DNA from: Pseudorhodoferax soli
GTDB lineage: Bacteria > Pseudomonadota > Gammaproteobacteria > Burkholderiales > Burkholderiaceae_C
Reading direction: 5' to 3'
Length of the DNA: 64,000 bases
Assembly (NCBI RefSeq): GCF_003337555.1
Contig: NZ_QPJK01000003.1
Location: forward strand, 178,115-242,114
The notes beneath the pieces were generated by a model. That model was not told where the DNA came from and did no database searches. It was given only the letters and a program-made list of their open reading frames with translations. This document shows positions 1 to 7,150 of this stretch, one piece after another (positions within the stretch are counted from its first letter, which is position 1; each line of letters opens with the position of its first letter). The position numbers and the translations under genes were made by a program.

Positions 1-852
1 TCGGTGGACGCCATGGTGGCCGAGGCCCAGCGCCGCTGGCACGACAAGGGCATGGCCGGCGAGGTCGGCTTCGTGGCGCTGCAGCACGTGGGTGACGCGA
101 ATGGCTATGTCAGCGTCTACCGCGCCGGCACCGACCGCATCGCGCTGGTCGGCGAGGGCATCCACTTCAAGGCCGCCACGGGCGAGCTGCTGCGCGAGGA
201 CCCGCCGCAAAGCGCGGTCGACAGCGTCAACGAATTCCTGACCGGCCTGCACCTGCAGCACTTCCGCCACTGGCTGCTGCGCTGGTTCTACGTGCTGGGT
301 GGTCTGGCCGGCTGCGTCTGCATCGCCACCGGCTTCGTGTTCTTCGTCGAGAAGCGCAAGAAGCAGCATGCGCGGCAGGGCAGCCAGGGCGTGCGCCTGG
401 TCGACGCGCTGGCCGTGGGCACGGTGACGGGCATGCTGCTGGCCGCGCTGGGCATGCTCATCGCCAACCGCCTGCTGCCCGACACCCTGCCGGCCGGCTG
501 GCCCGGCCGCGGTGACCTGGAGCGCTATGCCTTCTGGGCCACCTGGGCCCTCGCGCTCGTGCATGGGCTGTGGCGCAGCGCGCCCGTGGCGCAGGGGCGC
601 TCCAACCCGGCTTGGCGCGAGCAGTGCATGGCGGTGGCCGTGCTCGCCGTGCTGGCCGTGGCGCTGAACTGGCTGACCACGGGCGACCACCTGCTCAAGA
701 CACTGGGCGCGGGCTACTGGCCGGTGGCCGGGGTCGACCTGTTCCTGCTGGCCGGCGCGGCCATCGCCGCGCTGGCGGCCCGCCGGCTGCGCCGCGGGGC
801 GGCGGGGCAGCCGGCCGGCAATGGCCTGGCACGGGAGACGGCCCATGCGTGA
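1..852 (+). CDS. PepSY-associated TM-helix iron-uptake membrane protein, 5' truncated
   Basis: The reading frame is open from the first base, so the N-terminus lies outside the window; about 282 residues are visible. An N-terminal soluble stretch is followed by about five membrane segments (visible residues ~88-112, 134-157, 172-190, 205-226, 236-262), with a basic KRKK cluster after the first. This is the layout of PepSY-associated TM (PiuB-type) inner-membrane proteins that accompany TonB siderophore receptors; a role in reducing or releasing iron is inferred from the family. Its stop overlaps the next start by 8 nt, and the next gene is a DUF3325 protein, a usual partner. No haem-binding motif can be judged without the missing part. 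Confidence 0.8.
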   Translation, partial: SVDAMVAEAQRRWHDKGMAGEVGFVALQHVGDANGYVSVYRAGTDRIALVGEGIHFKAATGELLREDPPQSAVDSVNEFLTGLHLQHFRHWLLRWFYVLGGLAGCVCIATGFVFFVEKRKKQHARQGSQGVRLVDALAVGTVTGMLLAALGMLIANRLLPDTLPAGWPGRGDLERYAFWATWALALVHGLWRSAPVAQGRSNPAWREQCMAVAVLAVLAVALNWLTTGDHLLKTLGAGYWPVAGVDLFLLAGAAIAALAARRLRRGAAGQPAGNGLARETAHA

Positions 853-1165
853 TGCCCTGATGCTGGGCGCCGCCGTGCTGGCCGCACTGGCCGGCATGGG
901 CTGGCTGGCCCTGGCCATGGACGTGCACTGGGAGCAGGCCTGCGGCGCGGCCGCACAGCCGCCGGCGCGCGCGCGGCTGCTGCGGGTGCTGGGCATGCTG
1001 GCGCTGGCGGCATCGCTCGGGCTGTGCCTGGCGGTGGACCATGCCTCGATGGCCGCGCTGGTCTGGGTCATGTCCCTGGCCGCGGCCGCGCTGGCCGTGG
1101 CCATGGCGCTGAGCTGGCGGCCGCATTGGCTGCGCCTGTTGGTGCCCGGCGCGCCCAGGGCCTGA
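845..1165 (+). CDS. DUF3325 family small membrane protein
   Basis: This is a 106-aa hydrophobic protein with three predicted helices (residues ~3-22, 43-60, 68-88). Size, helix pattern and position directly after a PepSY-TM gene match DUF3325 proteins, which lie in iron/siderophore uptake operons; the biochemical role is unknown. I chose the ATG at 845 because it overlaps the upstream stop (ATG at 845, TGA at 850-852), suggesting translational coupling; an in-frame ATG at 821 would add eight residues inside the upstream gene. The following gene starts 55 nt later and looks unrelated. Confidence 0.7.
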   Translation: MRDALMLGAAVLAALAGMGWLALAMDVHWEQACGAAAQPPARARLLRVLGMLALAASLGLCLAVDHASMAALVWVMSLAAAALAVAMALSWRPHWLRLLVPGAPRA

Positions 1166-1220
1166 ACACGGTGGCACCATACGCACCTTGGGCCCGGCGC
1201 GGGCCCGTCTGGACTGCCGC

Positions 1221-1964
1221 ATGACCACGCCCTCGTTCGTTCCCCCGCTGACCCCGCCCGACCAGGTGCTCGCCACCGTGCACCGCCAGGGCTATGCCGT
1301 GCTGGCAGCGGCCACCGTGGGCGCGCTGGCGGGCTGCGCGCCCAAGGCGCTGCGCGCGCTGGAACCGTCCTGGTCCGACCTGCCACCCGACGCCTACCTC
1401 AAGGACGGCGGCCGCTACCGGCGCCGCCGCCATGCCAGTTGCATCGCCGAGGCCGGCCAGCTGCAGGCCGTGCCGCACCGCGCCCATTGGCAGCCCGTGG
1501 CCTACAACGCGCTGCACGGCGGCATGGAGCGCTGGTTCGAACCCATGCTGGCGGCCGACCTGGCACTGCCGGCGTGGCAGCAGCTCGTGCTCGGCCTGGC
1601 CGGCCTGTGCAGCCGCCTGCGCGGCGACGCCCAGGCGCGCTGGTACGTGGAGGCACACCAGTTCCGCATCGACACCACCGACGGCATCGGCCGGCCCACG
1701 CCCGAGGGGGCGCACCGTGACGGCGTGGACTTCGTCGCGGTGGTGCTGGTGGGCCGCCACGGCATCAAGGGCGGCGAGACGCGCGTGTTCGAGGCCCAGG
1801 GCCCGAACGGCCAGCGCTTCACGCTGACCGAACCGTGGTCGCTGCTGTTCCTGGACGACGCGCGCGTGATCCACGAATCCACGCCGATCCAGCCGCTGGA
1901 TGCGGGCGGGCACCGCGACACGCTGGTGCTGACCTTCCGCGCCAACGGCTTCCAGGACGCCTGA
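1221..1964 (+). CDS. 2OG-Fe(II) dioxygenase family protein (BsmA/PF10014-like)
   Basis: The predicted protein is 247 aa. It shows the non-haem iron facial triad: H165-R-D167 in an EGAHRDGVDF stretch and H218 in VIHEST, followed by a HRDTLVLTFR segment whose Arg would bind 2-oxoglutarate. This fits the 2OG-Fe dioxygenase family PF10014, which includes amino-acid hydroxylases; substrate cannot be assigned. The start at 1221 is the first ATG that keeps the usual family length; an upstream alternative at 1188 adds eleven unlikely residues. It stands alone, convergent with the nuclease gene. Confidence is high for the fold and low for a specific substrate. Confidence 0.8.
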   Translation: MTTPSFVPPLTPPDQVLATVHRQGYAVLAAATVGALAGCAPKALRALEPSWSDLPPDAYLKDGGRYRRRRHASCIAEAGQLQAVPHRAHWQPVAYNALHGGMERWFEPMLAADLALPAWQQLVLGLAGLCSRLRGDAQARWYVEAHQFRIDTTDGIGRPTPEGAHRDGVDFVAVVLVGRHGIKGGETRVFEAQGPNGQRFTLTEPWSLLFLDDARVIHESTPIQPLDAGGHRDTLVLTFRANGFQDA

Positions 1965-2014
1965 GCGCGCCGGCACCGGCAGGCCGTCGGCGCGGTTGCA
2001 GCCGGCGCGTGCTC
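1964..2014. terminator. Possible bidirectional hairpin between convergent genes
   Basis: Arms GAGCGCGCCGGC (1963-1974) and GCCGGCGCGTGCTC (2001-2014) can pair with a two-base bulge around a loop of about 26 nt, between the dioxygenase and nuclease stops. There is no T-tract, so this is only a weak terminator candidate. Confidence 0.3.
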
Positions 2015-2774
2015 AGTCCTCCGGCGCGCCCGGCAGCAGCCGCATGCCGAGGCGCCGCGTCAGCACCTCGTAGGAGATGGGACGCTGCACGCGCGCATCG
2101 GCGCTGTTGTCCAGCCAGTGGGCCCAGGCCCGGTTGCTGCTCGCGTCGTAGACCAGCTTGAACATCGCATCGGGCACCCAGACCTGCCCAGGCCCCAGCC
2201 GCGCGGGCCGCGGGCCGTACACCGGGCCCGTGATGACGTAGACATCGCCGCGGGCGCGGCGGACGTACTGGCGCGTGTCCTGCTCGATGCGGTTCCAGGG
2301 CCCCTGGTTGGCGGCAGGCACCTGCGGCACCATGTTGGCCAGCGAGAAGCTTTGCGCGAACCCCCTGGCCTGCGTCATGTCGCCCGCCGGCACCACATGG
2401 CCGCGGTCCATGCGCTGGCCACCGGCCAGCGTGGCGCGGTAGTCCTGCAGCGTGGCGCGCTCGGCACGCGGCAGCCGGGCCTCCTCGTAGAAGGGGTTGC
2501 GGCCCCGCTTGCGCCGGGTCGCGTCTTCGAAGTCGTGGCGGTTGAGCCGCTCCACGGCATAGACCGGCGTCTTGCTCGTGGCCGAGTAGAGGATGGCGAA
2601 GCCGTCGAAGCACAGCGGCCGCGTGGCATGCGCGAAGCCCTGCGGCAGCTGCGGCACATGGCGCTGCACGAACAGCGCCAGGCAGCCGTCGAAGGCGGCC
2701 TGGGCGGGCAGGCTGCTCAGGGCCAGTCCGACCGTGGCCAGGCCAATGCGCAGCGACTGCTTCACAGCGTGCAT
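2013..2774 (-). CDS. Secreted DNA/RNA non-specific endonuclease (DRGH type)
   Basis: This 253-aa protein has an N-terminal signal peptide (hydrophobic stretch ~residues 8-22, cleavage near AQA-AFD). The DRGH box is at residues 123-126 with H126 as general base, followed by NMVPQ (N147), then ANQGPWNRIE (N156 to E164), which holds the metal-binding Asn and Glu. This is the beta-beta-alpha-metal sugar-non-specific nuclease family (NUC1/Serratia nuclease-like). Export suggests nucleic-acid scavenging or defence outside the cytoplasm. The ATG at 2774 was chosen because it gives a clean signal peptide and lies 13 nt inside a small upstream ORF, suggesting coupled translation. Confidence 0.88.
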   Translation of the reverse strand: MHAVKQSLRIGLATVGLALSSLPAQAAFDGCLALFVQRHVPQLPQGFAHATRPLCFDGFAILYSATSKTPVYAVERLNRHDFEDATRRKRGRNPFYEEARLPRAERATLQDYRATLAGGQRMDRGHVVPAGDMTQARGFAQSFSLANMVPQVPAANQGPWNRIEQDTRQYVRRARGDVYVITGPVYGPRPARLGPGQVWVPDAMFKLVYDASSNRAWAHWLDNSADARVQRPISYEVLTRRLGMRLLPGAPED

Positions 2775-2920
2775 CCGAAGGCGGCGCCCAACGCACCGAG
2801 GCCGGCGGCGCAGGCGGTCAAGGCCTTGGTATCGCGTGGGTTGCCACGTGCGCGGTCGCGCCAGGCGGCGTGCAGCAGGACGAGGGCGACGAGCCCGGTC
2901 AGGGCGGTGTAGGCGTTCAT
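2762..2920 (-). CDS. Small single-TM protein coupled to the nuclease gene
   Basis: This 52-aa reading frame begins at an ATG at 2918-2920 and stops at 2762-2764, overlapping the nuclease start by 13 nt. Residues ~3-20 form one hydrophobic helix followed by a WRDRARGN basic turn and a second weakly hydrophobic Ala/Gly-rich tail. Codon choice has the G/C-ending bias of neighbours. I do not recognise a family. The overlap could couple nuclease translation to this ORF. It could also be a non-functional leader; support is moderate. Confidence 0.45.
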   Translation of the reverse strand: MNAYTALTGLVALVLLHAAWRDRARGNPRDTKALTACAAGLGALGAAFGCTL

Positions 2921-3031
2921 GGCAATCGTGAGACAAAAGAAAGGAGCAGGGGCGCGCCCGCGGGCGGCTCCGTGCCTGGGAGGTTTCGTCGGAAAAAATG
3001 CGCGCCGACCCGTGGGCTGGCGCGCGGCGCG

Positions 3032-3367
3032 TCACGTCGCCGGTGGCGGCGCGCGGGCGCGGTAGGCCGCCAGGGCCGGGCTTGCGGCACGGCCGGGCGT
3101 GGGCGAGGCGGGCTGCGCCTGTAGGTCTGGCGGCTGCGGGATGGGCGCGCCGGTGCCGGCGAGCATGTCGTCGGCAGACGCCGTGGCCGGGCGCTGCGCG
3201 CGCGGGGCTTCGACCCTTGCGCCGGCATGTGCGTGCCGGGCGGTCTCGTCACGCCACTGCGTCGCCAGGGTCTCGCCCTGCGGCGCCGGCGCCGCGGGGC
3301 CGTGCAGGCTGCCGAGCAGCAATTGCAGCAGCAGCCAGAGGCCCAGCGTGGTGCGGGCAGTGTTCAT
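3032..3367 (-). CDS. Hypothetical secreted Ala/Pro-rich protein
   Basis: This 111-aa protein starts at 3367. Residues 6-22 are a strongly hydrophobic signal-like stretch with a Leu-rich core (GLWLLLQLLLG); the rest is low-complexity, rich in Ala, Pro, Arg and His, with no folded-domain pattern. It is followed by the small nuclease-coupled ORF on the same strand (112 nt gap). No family is recognised. The signal peptide is the main argument that it is real; low complexity in GC-rich DNA could also arise by chance. Confidence 0.4.
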   Translation of the reverse strand: MNTARTTLGLWLLLQLLLGSLHGPAAPAPQGETLATQWRDETARHAHAGARVEAPRAQRPATASADDMLAGTGAPIPQPPDLQAQPASPTPGRAASPALAAYRARAPPPAT

Positions 3368-3550
3368 CGGCCGGCCTGCCACGGGCGGCGGTGCGACATC
3401 GGTGGCAGGATCAGGAACTCCGGCGGAACATGGCGGGCGCGATGGTAGGTGCGGTGGCCCCGCGCCCGCCCAATTCCCCTGGAACATCCCCCGGATGGAG
3501 GACGCGCCGCATCGCAGGCCTGCGACGCCGAACCGGCGCGCGGGGTACAA

Positions 3551-3562
3551 GGGGCGCGCCCC
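3551..3562. promoter_or_regulatory. 12-bp palindrome upstream of the LuxR-type regulator
   Basis: GGGGCGCGCCCC is perfectly self-complementary and ends 38 bp before the regulator ATG. It could be an operator, but GC-only palindromes are frequent in this DNA. A good ribosome binding site (GGGAGA) lies just before the ATG. The rest of the 233-base gap 3368-3600 shows nothing else I can name. Confidence 0.25.
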
Positions 3563-3600
3563 GTCCCGGTGGGGCCAGTCCACGGTTGCGGGAGAACAGC

Positions 3601-4683
3601 ATGCAAGTCGGAACGTTGGTGCGCCGGGCCCTGGATGCGGCGCAGCACCTCGACGGTGCGGCACCGCCCTGGCAGGAGGTGCTGGAGGGCTTGGGCGAGC
3701 TGACGGGGGCCGATTCGGCCACCTACACGGCGTTCGACGGCGCAGGCAGCCTGCTGGCCTTCGAGATCCGCGGCGGGGATGCCGCGGCCCAGCGCGACTA
3801 CGTCGACCACTACCACCCGCACGACATCATGGCCCCGGTGGCGCGCGGCGCCCCCGCCGGCGCCTGGCTCGACAGCGCGCAGTTCTATTCGCCGGCCAGC
3901 CTGCAGCGCAACATGTTCTATGCCGACTTCATGTGCAAGCACCGCCTGCACCAGATGCTGGCCTTCATGACCGAGGTCTCGCCCGAGCGGCTCAGCGCGG
4001 TCTGCGTGCAGCGCAGCCGGGTGGACGGACGCATCGCCGACGCACTGGCGGCCGAGCCCATGCGCGCGTTGACGCAGGCCGTGGCCCAGGCGATCGGGCG
4101 CGGGCGGGCGCGCACCGGCCAGGCCCTGGCCGCCGTGGAGGCTGCGCTGGCCTCGTTCGGCGAAGCCGTGCTGCTGGTGGCGCGCTCGGGCACGCTGGTG
4201 CATGCGCCCGGGCCGGCCGCGCAGGCCTGGTTCGCCCGGGCTGGCGCGCTGGTGCCGCGCGGCGGGCGCCTGCAGCACCGCGAACCTGCGGTGCACGCCA
4301 GCTGGCTGGCCGCGCTGCAGCGTGCCGCTGCCGGCCAGGCGCAGGCGCTGGCGCTGCCGGCCGGCCATGGCGCGGCGCACCGGCTCGCGCTGGCCGCCGC
4401 GCCGGCAGCCTTGTGCGGCGGCGAGGCCCTGGTCCTCGTGCGCATCGCGCCGGACCGCCAGCGCCGGCCGCTGCAGGCCGAGCAGCTGCGCCTGGCCTTC
4501 GGGCTCACCGCGGCCGAGGCCGGTGTGCTGGCTGCGCTGGCCGAAGGCGTGACGCCGGCCGAGCATGCGGCAAGACAGGGCGTGGCGATCAGCACCGTGC
4601 GCACGCAGATCGCCGTGCTGATGGCCAAGATGGGCTGCTCGCGCCAGGTCGACCTGGTGCGCAAGGCCTGCGCGCTGGGCTGA
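3601..4683 (+). CDS. LuxR-type HTH transcriptional regulator
   Basis: The protein has 360 aa. The C-terminal ~60 residues (about 298-355) form a LuxR/GerE HTH: LTAAEAGVLAALAEG, then VAISTVRTQIAVLMAKMG and a final VDLVRKACAL helix. The N-terminal ~290 residues look like a sensory PAS/GAF-like region (HYHPHDIMAPVA, MFYADFMCKHRLHQ) with no acyl-homoserine-lactone or receiver domain that I can identify. It acts as a DNA-binding regulator; its ligand and targets are unknown. It is convergent with the CDF gene, only 3 nt separating the stops. The start has a GGGAGA ribosome site. Confidence 0.8.
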   Translation: MQVGTLVRRALDAAQHLDGAAPPWQEVLEGLGELTGADSATYTAFDGAGSLLAFEIRGGDAAAQRDYVDHYHPHDIMAPVARGAPAGAWLDSAQFYSPASLQRNMFYADFMCKHRLHQMLAFMTEVSPERLSAVCVQRSRVDGRIADALAAEPMRALTQAVAQAIGRGRARTGQALAAVEAALASFGEAVLLVARSGTLVHAPGPAAQAWFARAGALVPRGGRLQHREPAVHASWLAALQRAAAGQAQALALPAGHGAAHRLALAAAPAALCGGEALVLVRIAPDRQRRPLQAEQLRLAFGLTAAEAGVLAALAEGVTPAEHAARQGVAISTVRTQIAVLMAKMGCSRQVDLVRKACALG

Positions 4684-4686
4684 GCT

Positions 4687-5613
4687 TCAGCGCTCGGCGG
4701 GCGGCATGGCGCCGTCCTCGGCCACCGCCCGCGCTTCCATGCCCAGCGGCAGCAGCTGGATGGTGGTGGACAGCCCGGGCACCTCGCGCATGAGCGCCGC
4801 CTCGATCTCGTCGCGCAAGGCCGCGGCACGGGCCAGGCGCCAGTCGCCGGGCACATGCAGGTGCAGGTCGGCGAAGCGGCGGTGGCCGGCGCCGCGCGTG
4901 GCCACATGGTCGATGCGGACGGCAGCACCTTCGCGCGCCGCGAAGCCGTCCAGCAGGGCCGCGATGCGGTCCGCGGTTTCGGGTTCGAGGGCGCTGTCCA
5001 TGAGGCCTTGCGAGGATTTCCAGACCAGGTGCCCGCCTTCGCGCAGGATGTTCAGCGCCACAGCGATGCCGAGCACCGGGTCCAGCCAGTGCCAGCCCGT
5101 GAGCGCCACCGCCACCAGGCCGACGACGACGCCGGCCGAGGTCCAAACATCGGTCATCAGGTGCCGCGCATCGGCCTCCAGGGCCATCGAGCGTGCCGCG
5201 CGCGCACCGCGGAACAGTGCCCAGGCCAGCGCGCCGTTCAGCGCCGAACTCAGCACCGACAGGGCCAGCCCGATGTCCAGCTGCGCCAGCGGCTGCGGCT
5301 CGCGCAGCCGCAGCACCGAGGCCCAGACGATGGCCACGGCCGCGCCCATCACCAGCAGCCCTTCGAAGCCGGCCGAGAAGTACTCGGCCTTGTGGTGCCC
5401 ATAGGGATGGCCGGCGTCGGCCGGGCGCTGCGCGATGCCCACCATCCAGAGCGCGAACAGCGCCCCGGCCAGGTTCACGAAGGACTCCATCGCATCGGAC
5501 AACAGGCCGATGGAACCTGTCAGCGCCCAGGCCAGCGTCTTGAGCGCGATGGTGACGAGCGCGACGCCGGCCGAGATCTTGAGCAGCGTCTGCGGGGTGG
5601 GGCTGGCGGGCAT
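4687..5613 (-). CDS. Cation diffusion facilitator (CDF) family transporter
   Basis: The 308-aa protein has six membrane helices followed by a cytoplasmic ferredoxin-like domain of ~90 residues. Conserved CDF features are SDAMES in helix 2 (D40, E43, N47), the HPYGHHKAEYFSAG loop (69-82), and H151-x3-D155 in helix 5. It would export a divalent cation (Zn, Fe, Mn or Co) in exchange for protons. The E/N rather than H/D pair in helix 2 makes zinc selectivity uncertain. It lies 27 nt downstream of malQ on the same strand and may be cotranscribed with the glycogen genes, which is not an obvious functional link. Confidence 0.88.
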   Translation of the reverse strand: MPASPTPQTLLKISAGVALVTIALKTLAWALTGSIGLLSDAMESFVNLAGALFALWMVGIAQRPADAGHPYGHHKAEYFSAGFEGLLVMGAAVAIVWASVLRLREPQPLAQLDIGLALSVLSSALNGALAWALFRGARAARSMALEADARHLMTDVWTSAGVVVGLVAVALTGWHWLDPVLGIAVALNILREGGHLVWKSSQGLMDSALEPETADRIAALLDGFAAREGAAVRIDHVATRGAGHRRFADLHLHVPGDWRLARAAALRDEIEAALMREVPGLSTTIQLLPLGMEARAVAEDGAMPPAER

Positions 5614-5640
5614 GAGCGTGCGCTGTGGCTGGCCGCGCCT

Positions 5641-7143
5641 TCAGCCGCGCCCGTACAGCCGGGTCAGCGTGGCGAGCTGCTCGGCATGCCCCGGCCGCAC
5701 CATGTCCCAGCCGAAGCGCCAGGCCCAGTGGCCTTCGCCCTCGCCGGGCAGGTTCATACGGTGCTCGGTGGCCAGGCCCAACACGTCCTGCAGCGGCGCG
5801 ATGGCCGTGTCGGCCACGCTGGCCCAGGCCAGGCGGATCAGCGCCCAATGGACCACGGGCGTCAGCTGCTCGGGCTCCTGGCCCATGTAGGCCGCGGCCT
5901 GGACGCGCTCGGCCGCGCTGGCCGTGGCCCACCAGCCGCGCGTGGTGTCGTTGTCGTGCGTGCCGGTGTAGACCACCGTCGCGGCCTCGTAGTGGTGGGG
6001 CAGGTAGGGGTTCTCGGCCTTGCCGTCGAAGGCGAACTGCAGCACCCGCATGCCGGGCAGGTCGGCGCCGCGGCGCAGCGCGTCAACGTCGGGCGTGATG
6101 ATGCCGAGGTCCTCCGCGATGATGGGCAGCGGGCCCAGCGCGGCGGCAATGGCCTCGAACAATGCGGCGCCGGGGCCTTCGACCCAGCGGCCGTGGATGG
6201 CCGTGGGCTCGCTGGCCGGGATCTCCCAGTGGGCCGCGAAGCCGCGGAAATGGTCGATGCGCACCACGTCCACCAGCGCGAAGGTGTGGCGGATGCGCGC
6301 CGTCCACCAGGCATAGCCCTCGGCCGCATGCGCGCTCCAGCGGTACAGCGGATTGCCCCAGCGCTGCCCCGTGGCACTGAAGTAGTCGGGCGGCACGCCA
6401 GCCACCACGCTCAGGCGGCCGTCGGGCTGCAGTTCGAACAGGTCCTGCCGGGCCCAGACCTCGGCGCTCTGGGGCGCGATGAAGATGGGCGCGTCGCCGA
6501 CGATGGCCACGCCCTTGGCGTTGGCGTAGGCCTTGAGCTGGCGCCACTGCACGAAGAACTGCCACTGCACGAAGCGCCAGAACGCGATGCGCGCTGCATG
6601 CTGCGCCGCCGCCTCGGCCAGCGCGGCCGGCACACGGCGCGCCAGCGGCGCCGGCCAGTCGGCCCAGTCGCCGCCGGGGTGGGCTTCGCTCAAGGCCATG
6701 AAGAGCGCGTAGTCCTCCAGCCAGGCTGCGTGCTCGGCACAGAAGGCCTCGTGCGCGGCGCGCTGCGCGGGGCTGGCGTCGGTGGCGAAGGCCTGGGCCG
6801 CCTGCGCGAGCAGGGCCATGCGCCAGGGCACCATGGCCGCGAAGTCGATGCGCAGTGCGTCGAAGGCCGGCGGCCGCGCCAGCGCCCCGGCGGGCAGCCA
6901 GCCCTGGTCCGCCAGCGCCGCGAGATCGACCAGCAGCACGTTGCCGGCGAAGGCCGAGGGGCTCATGTAAGGCGAGTTGCCGGGGCCGACGCCGCCGAGC
7001 GGCAGGATCTGCCAGAGCTTCTGCCCGGCGGTGGCCAGCCAGTCGACGAAGTGGTAGGCGGCGGGGCCGAGGTCGCCGGCGCCGTGCGGGCCGGGCAGGG
7101 AGGTGGGGTGCAGCAGGATGCCGCTGGCGCGGGGCAGTCGCAT
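5641..7143 (-). CDS. malQ: 4-alpha-glucanotransferase (amylomaltase)
   Basis: This 500-aa GH77 enzyme transfers alpha-1,4-glucan segments between maltodextrins in the cytoplasm. Catalytic residues are visible: nucleophile D297 in VVRIDHFRGF, acid/base E344 in IIAEDLG, and the third Asp D397 in TGTHDNDT; the N-terminal RASGILLHPTSLPG signature is intact. I chose ATG 7143 (MRLPRASG) over an upstream in-frame codon at 7185 because it lies 7 nt after the glgX stop, as expected inside an operon, and matches the family N-terminus. It is the last enzyme gene of the leftward glycogen-degradation arm and recycles the short glucans left by GlgP and GlgX. Confidence 0.95.
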   Translation of the reverse strand: MRLPRASGILLHPTSLPGPHGAGDLGPAAYHFVDWLATAGQKLWQILPLGGVGPGNSPYMSPSAFAGNVLLVDLAALADQGWLPAGALARPPAFDALRIDFAAMVPWRMALLAQAAQAFATDASPAQRAAHEAFCAEHAAWLEDYALFMALSEAHPGGDWADWPAPLARRVPAALAEAAAQHAARIAFWRFVQWQFFVQWRQLKAYANAKGVAIVGDAPIFIAPQSAEVWARQDLFELQPDGRLSVVAGVPPDYFSATGQRWGNPLYRWSAHAAEGYAWWTARIRHTFALVDVVRIDHFRGFAAHWEIPASEPTAIHGRWVEGPGAALFEAIAAALGPLPIIAEDLGIITPDVDALRRGADLPGMRVLQFAFDGKAENPYLPHHYEAATVVYTGTHDNDTTRGWWATASAAERVQAAAYMGQEPEQLTPVVHWALIRLAWASVADTAIAPLQDVLGLATEHRMNLPGEGEGHWAWRFGWDMVRPGHAEQLATLTRLYGRG

Positions 7144-7150
7144 GGGAGGT

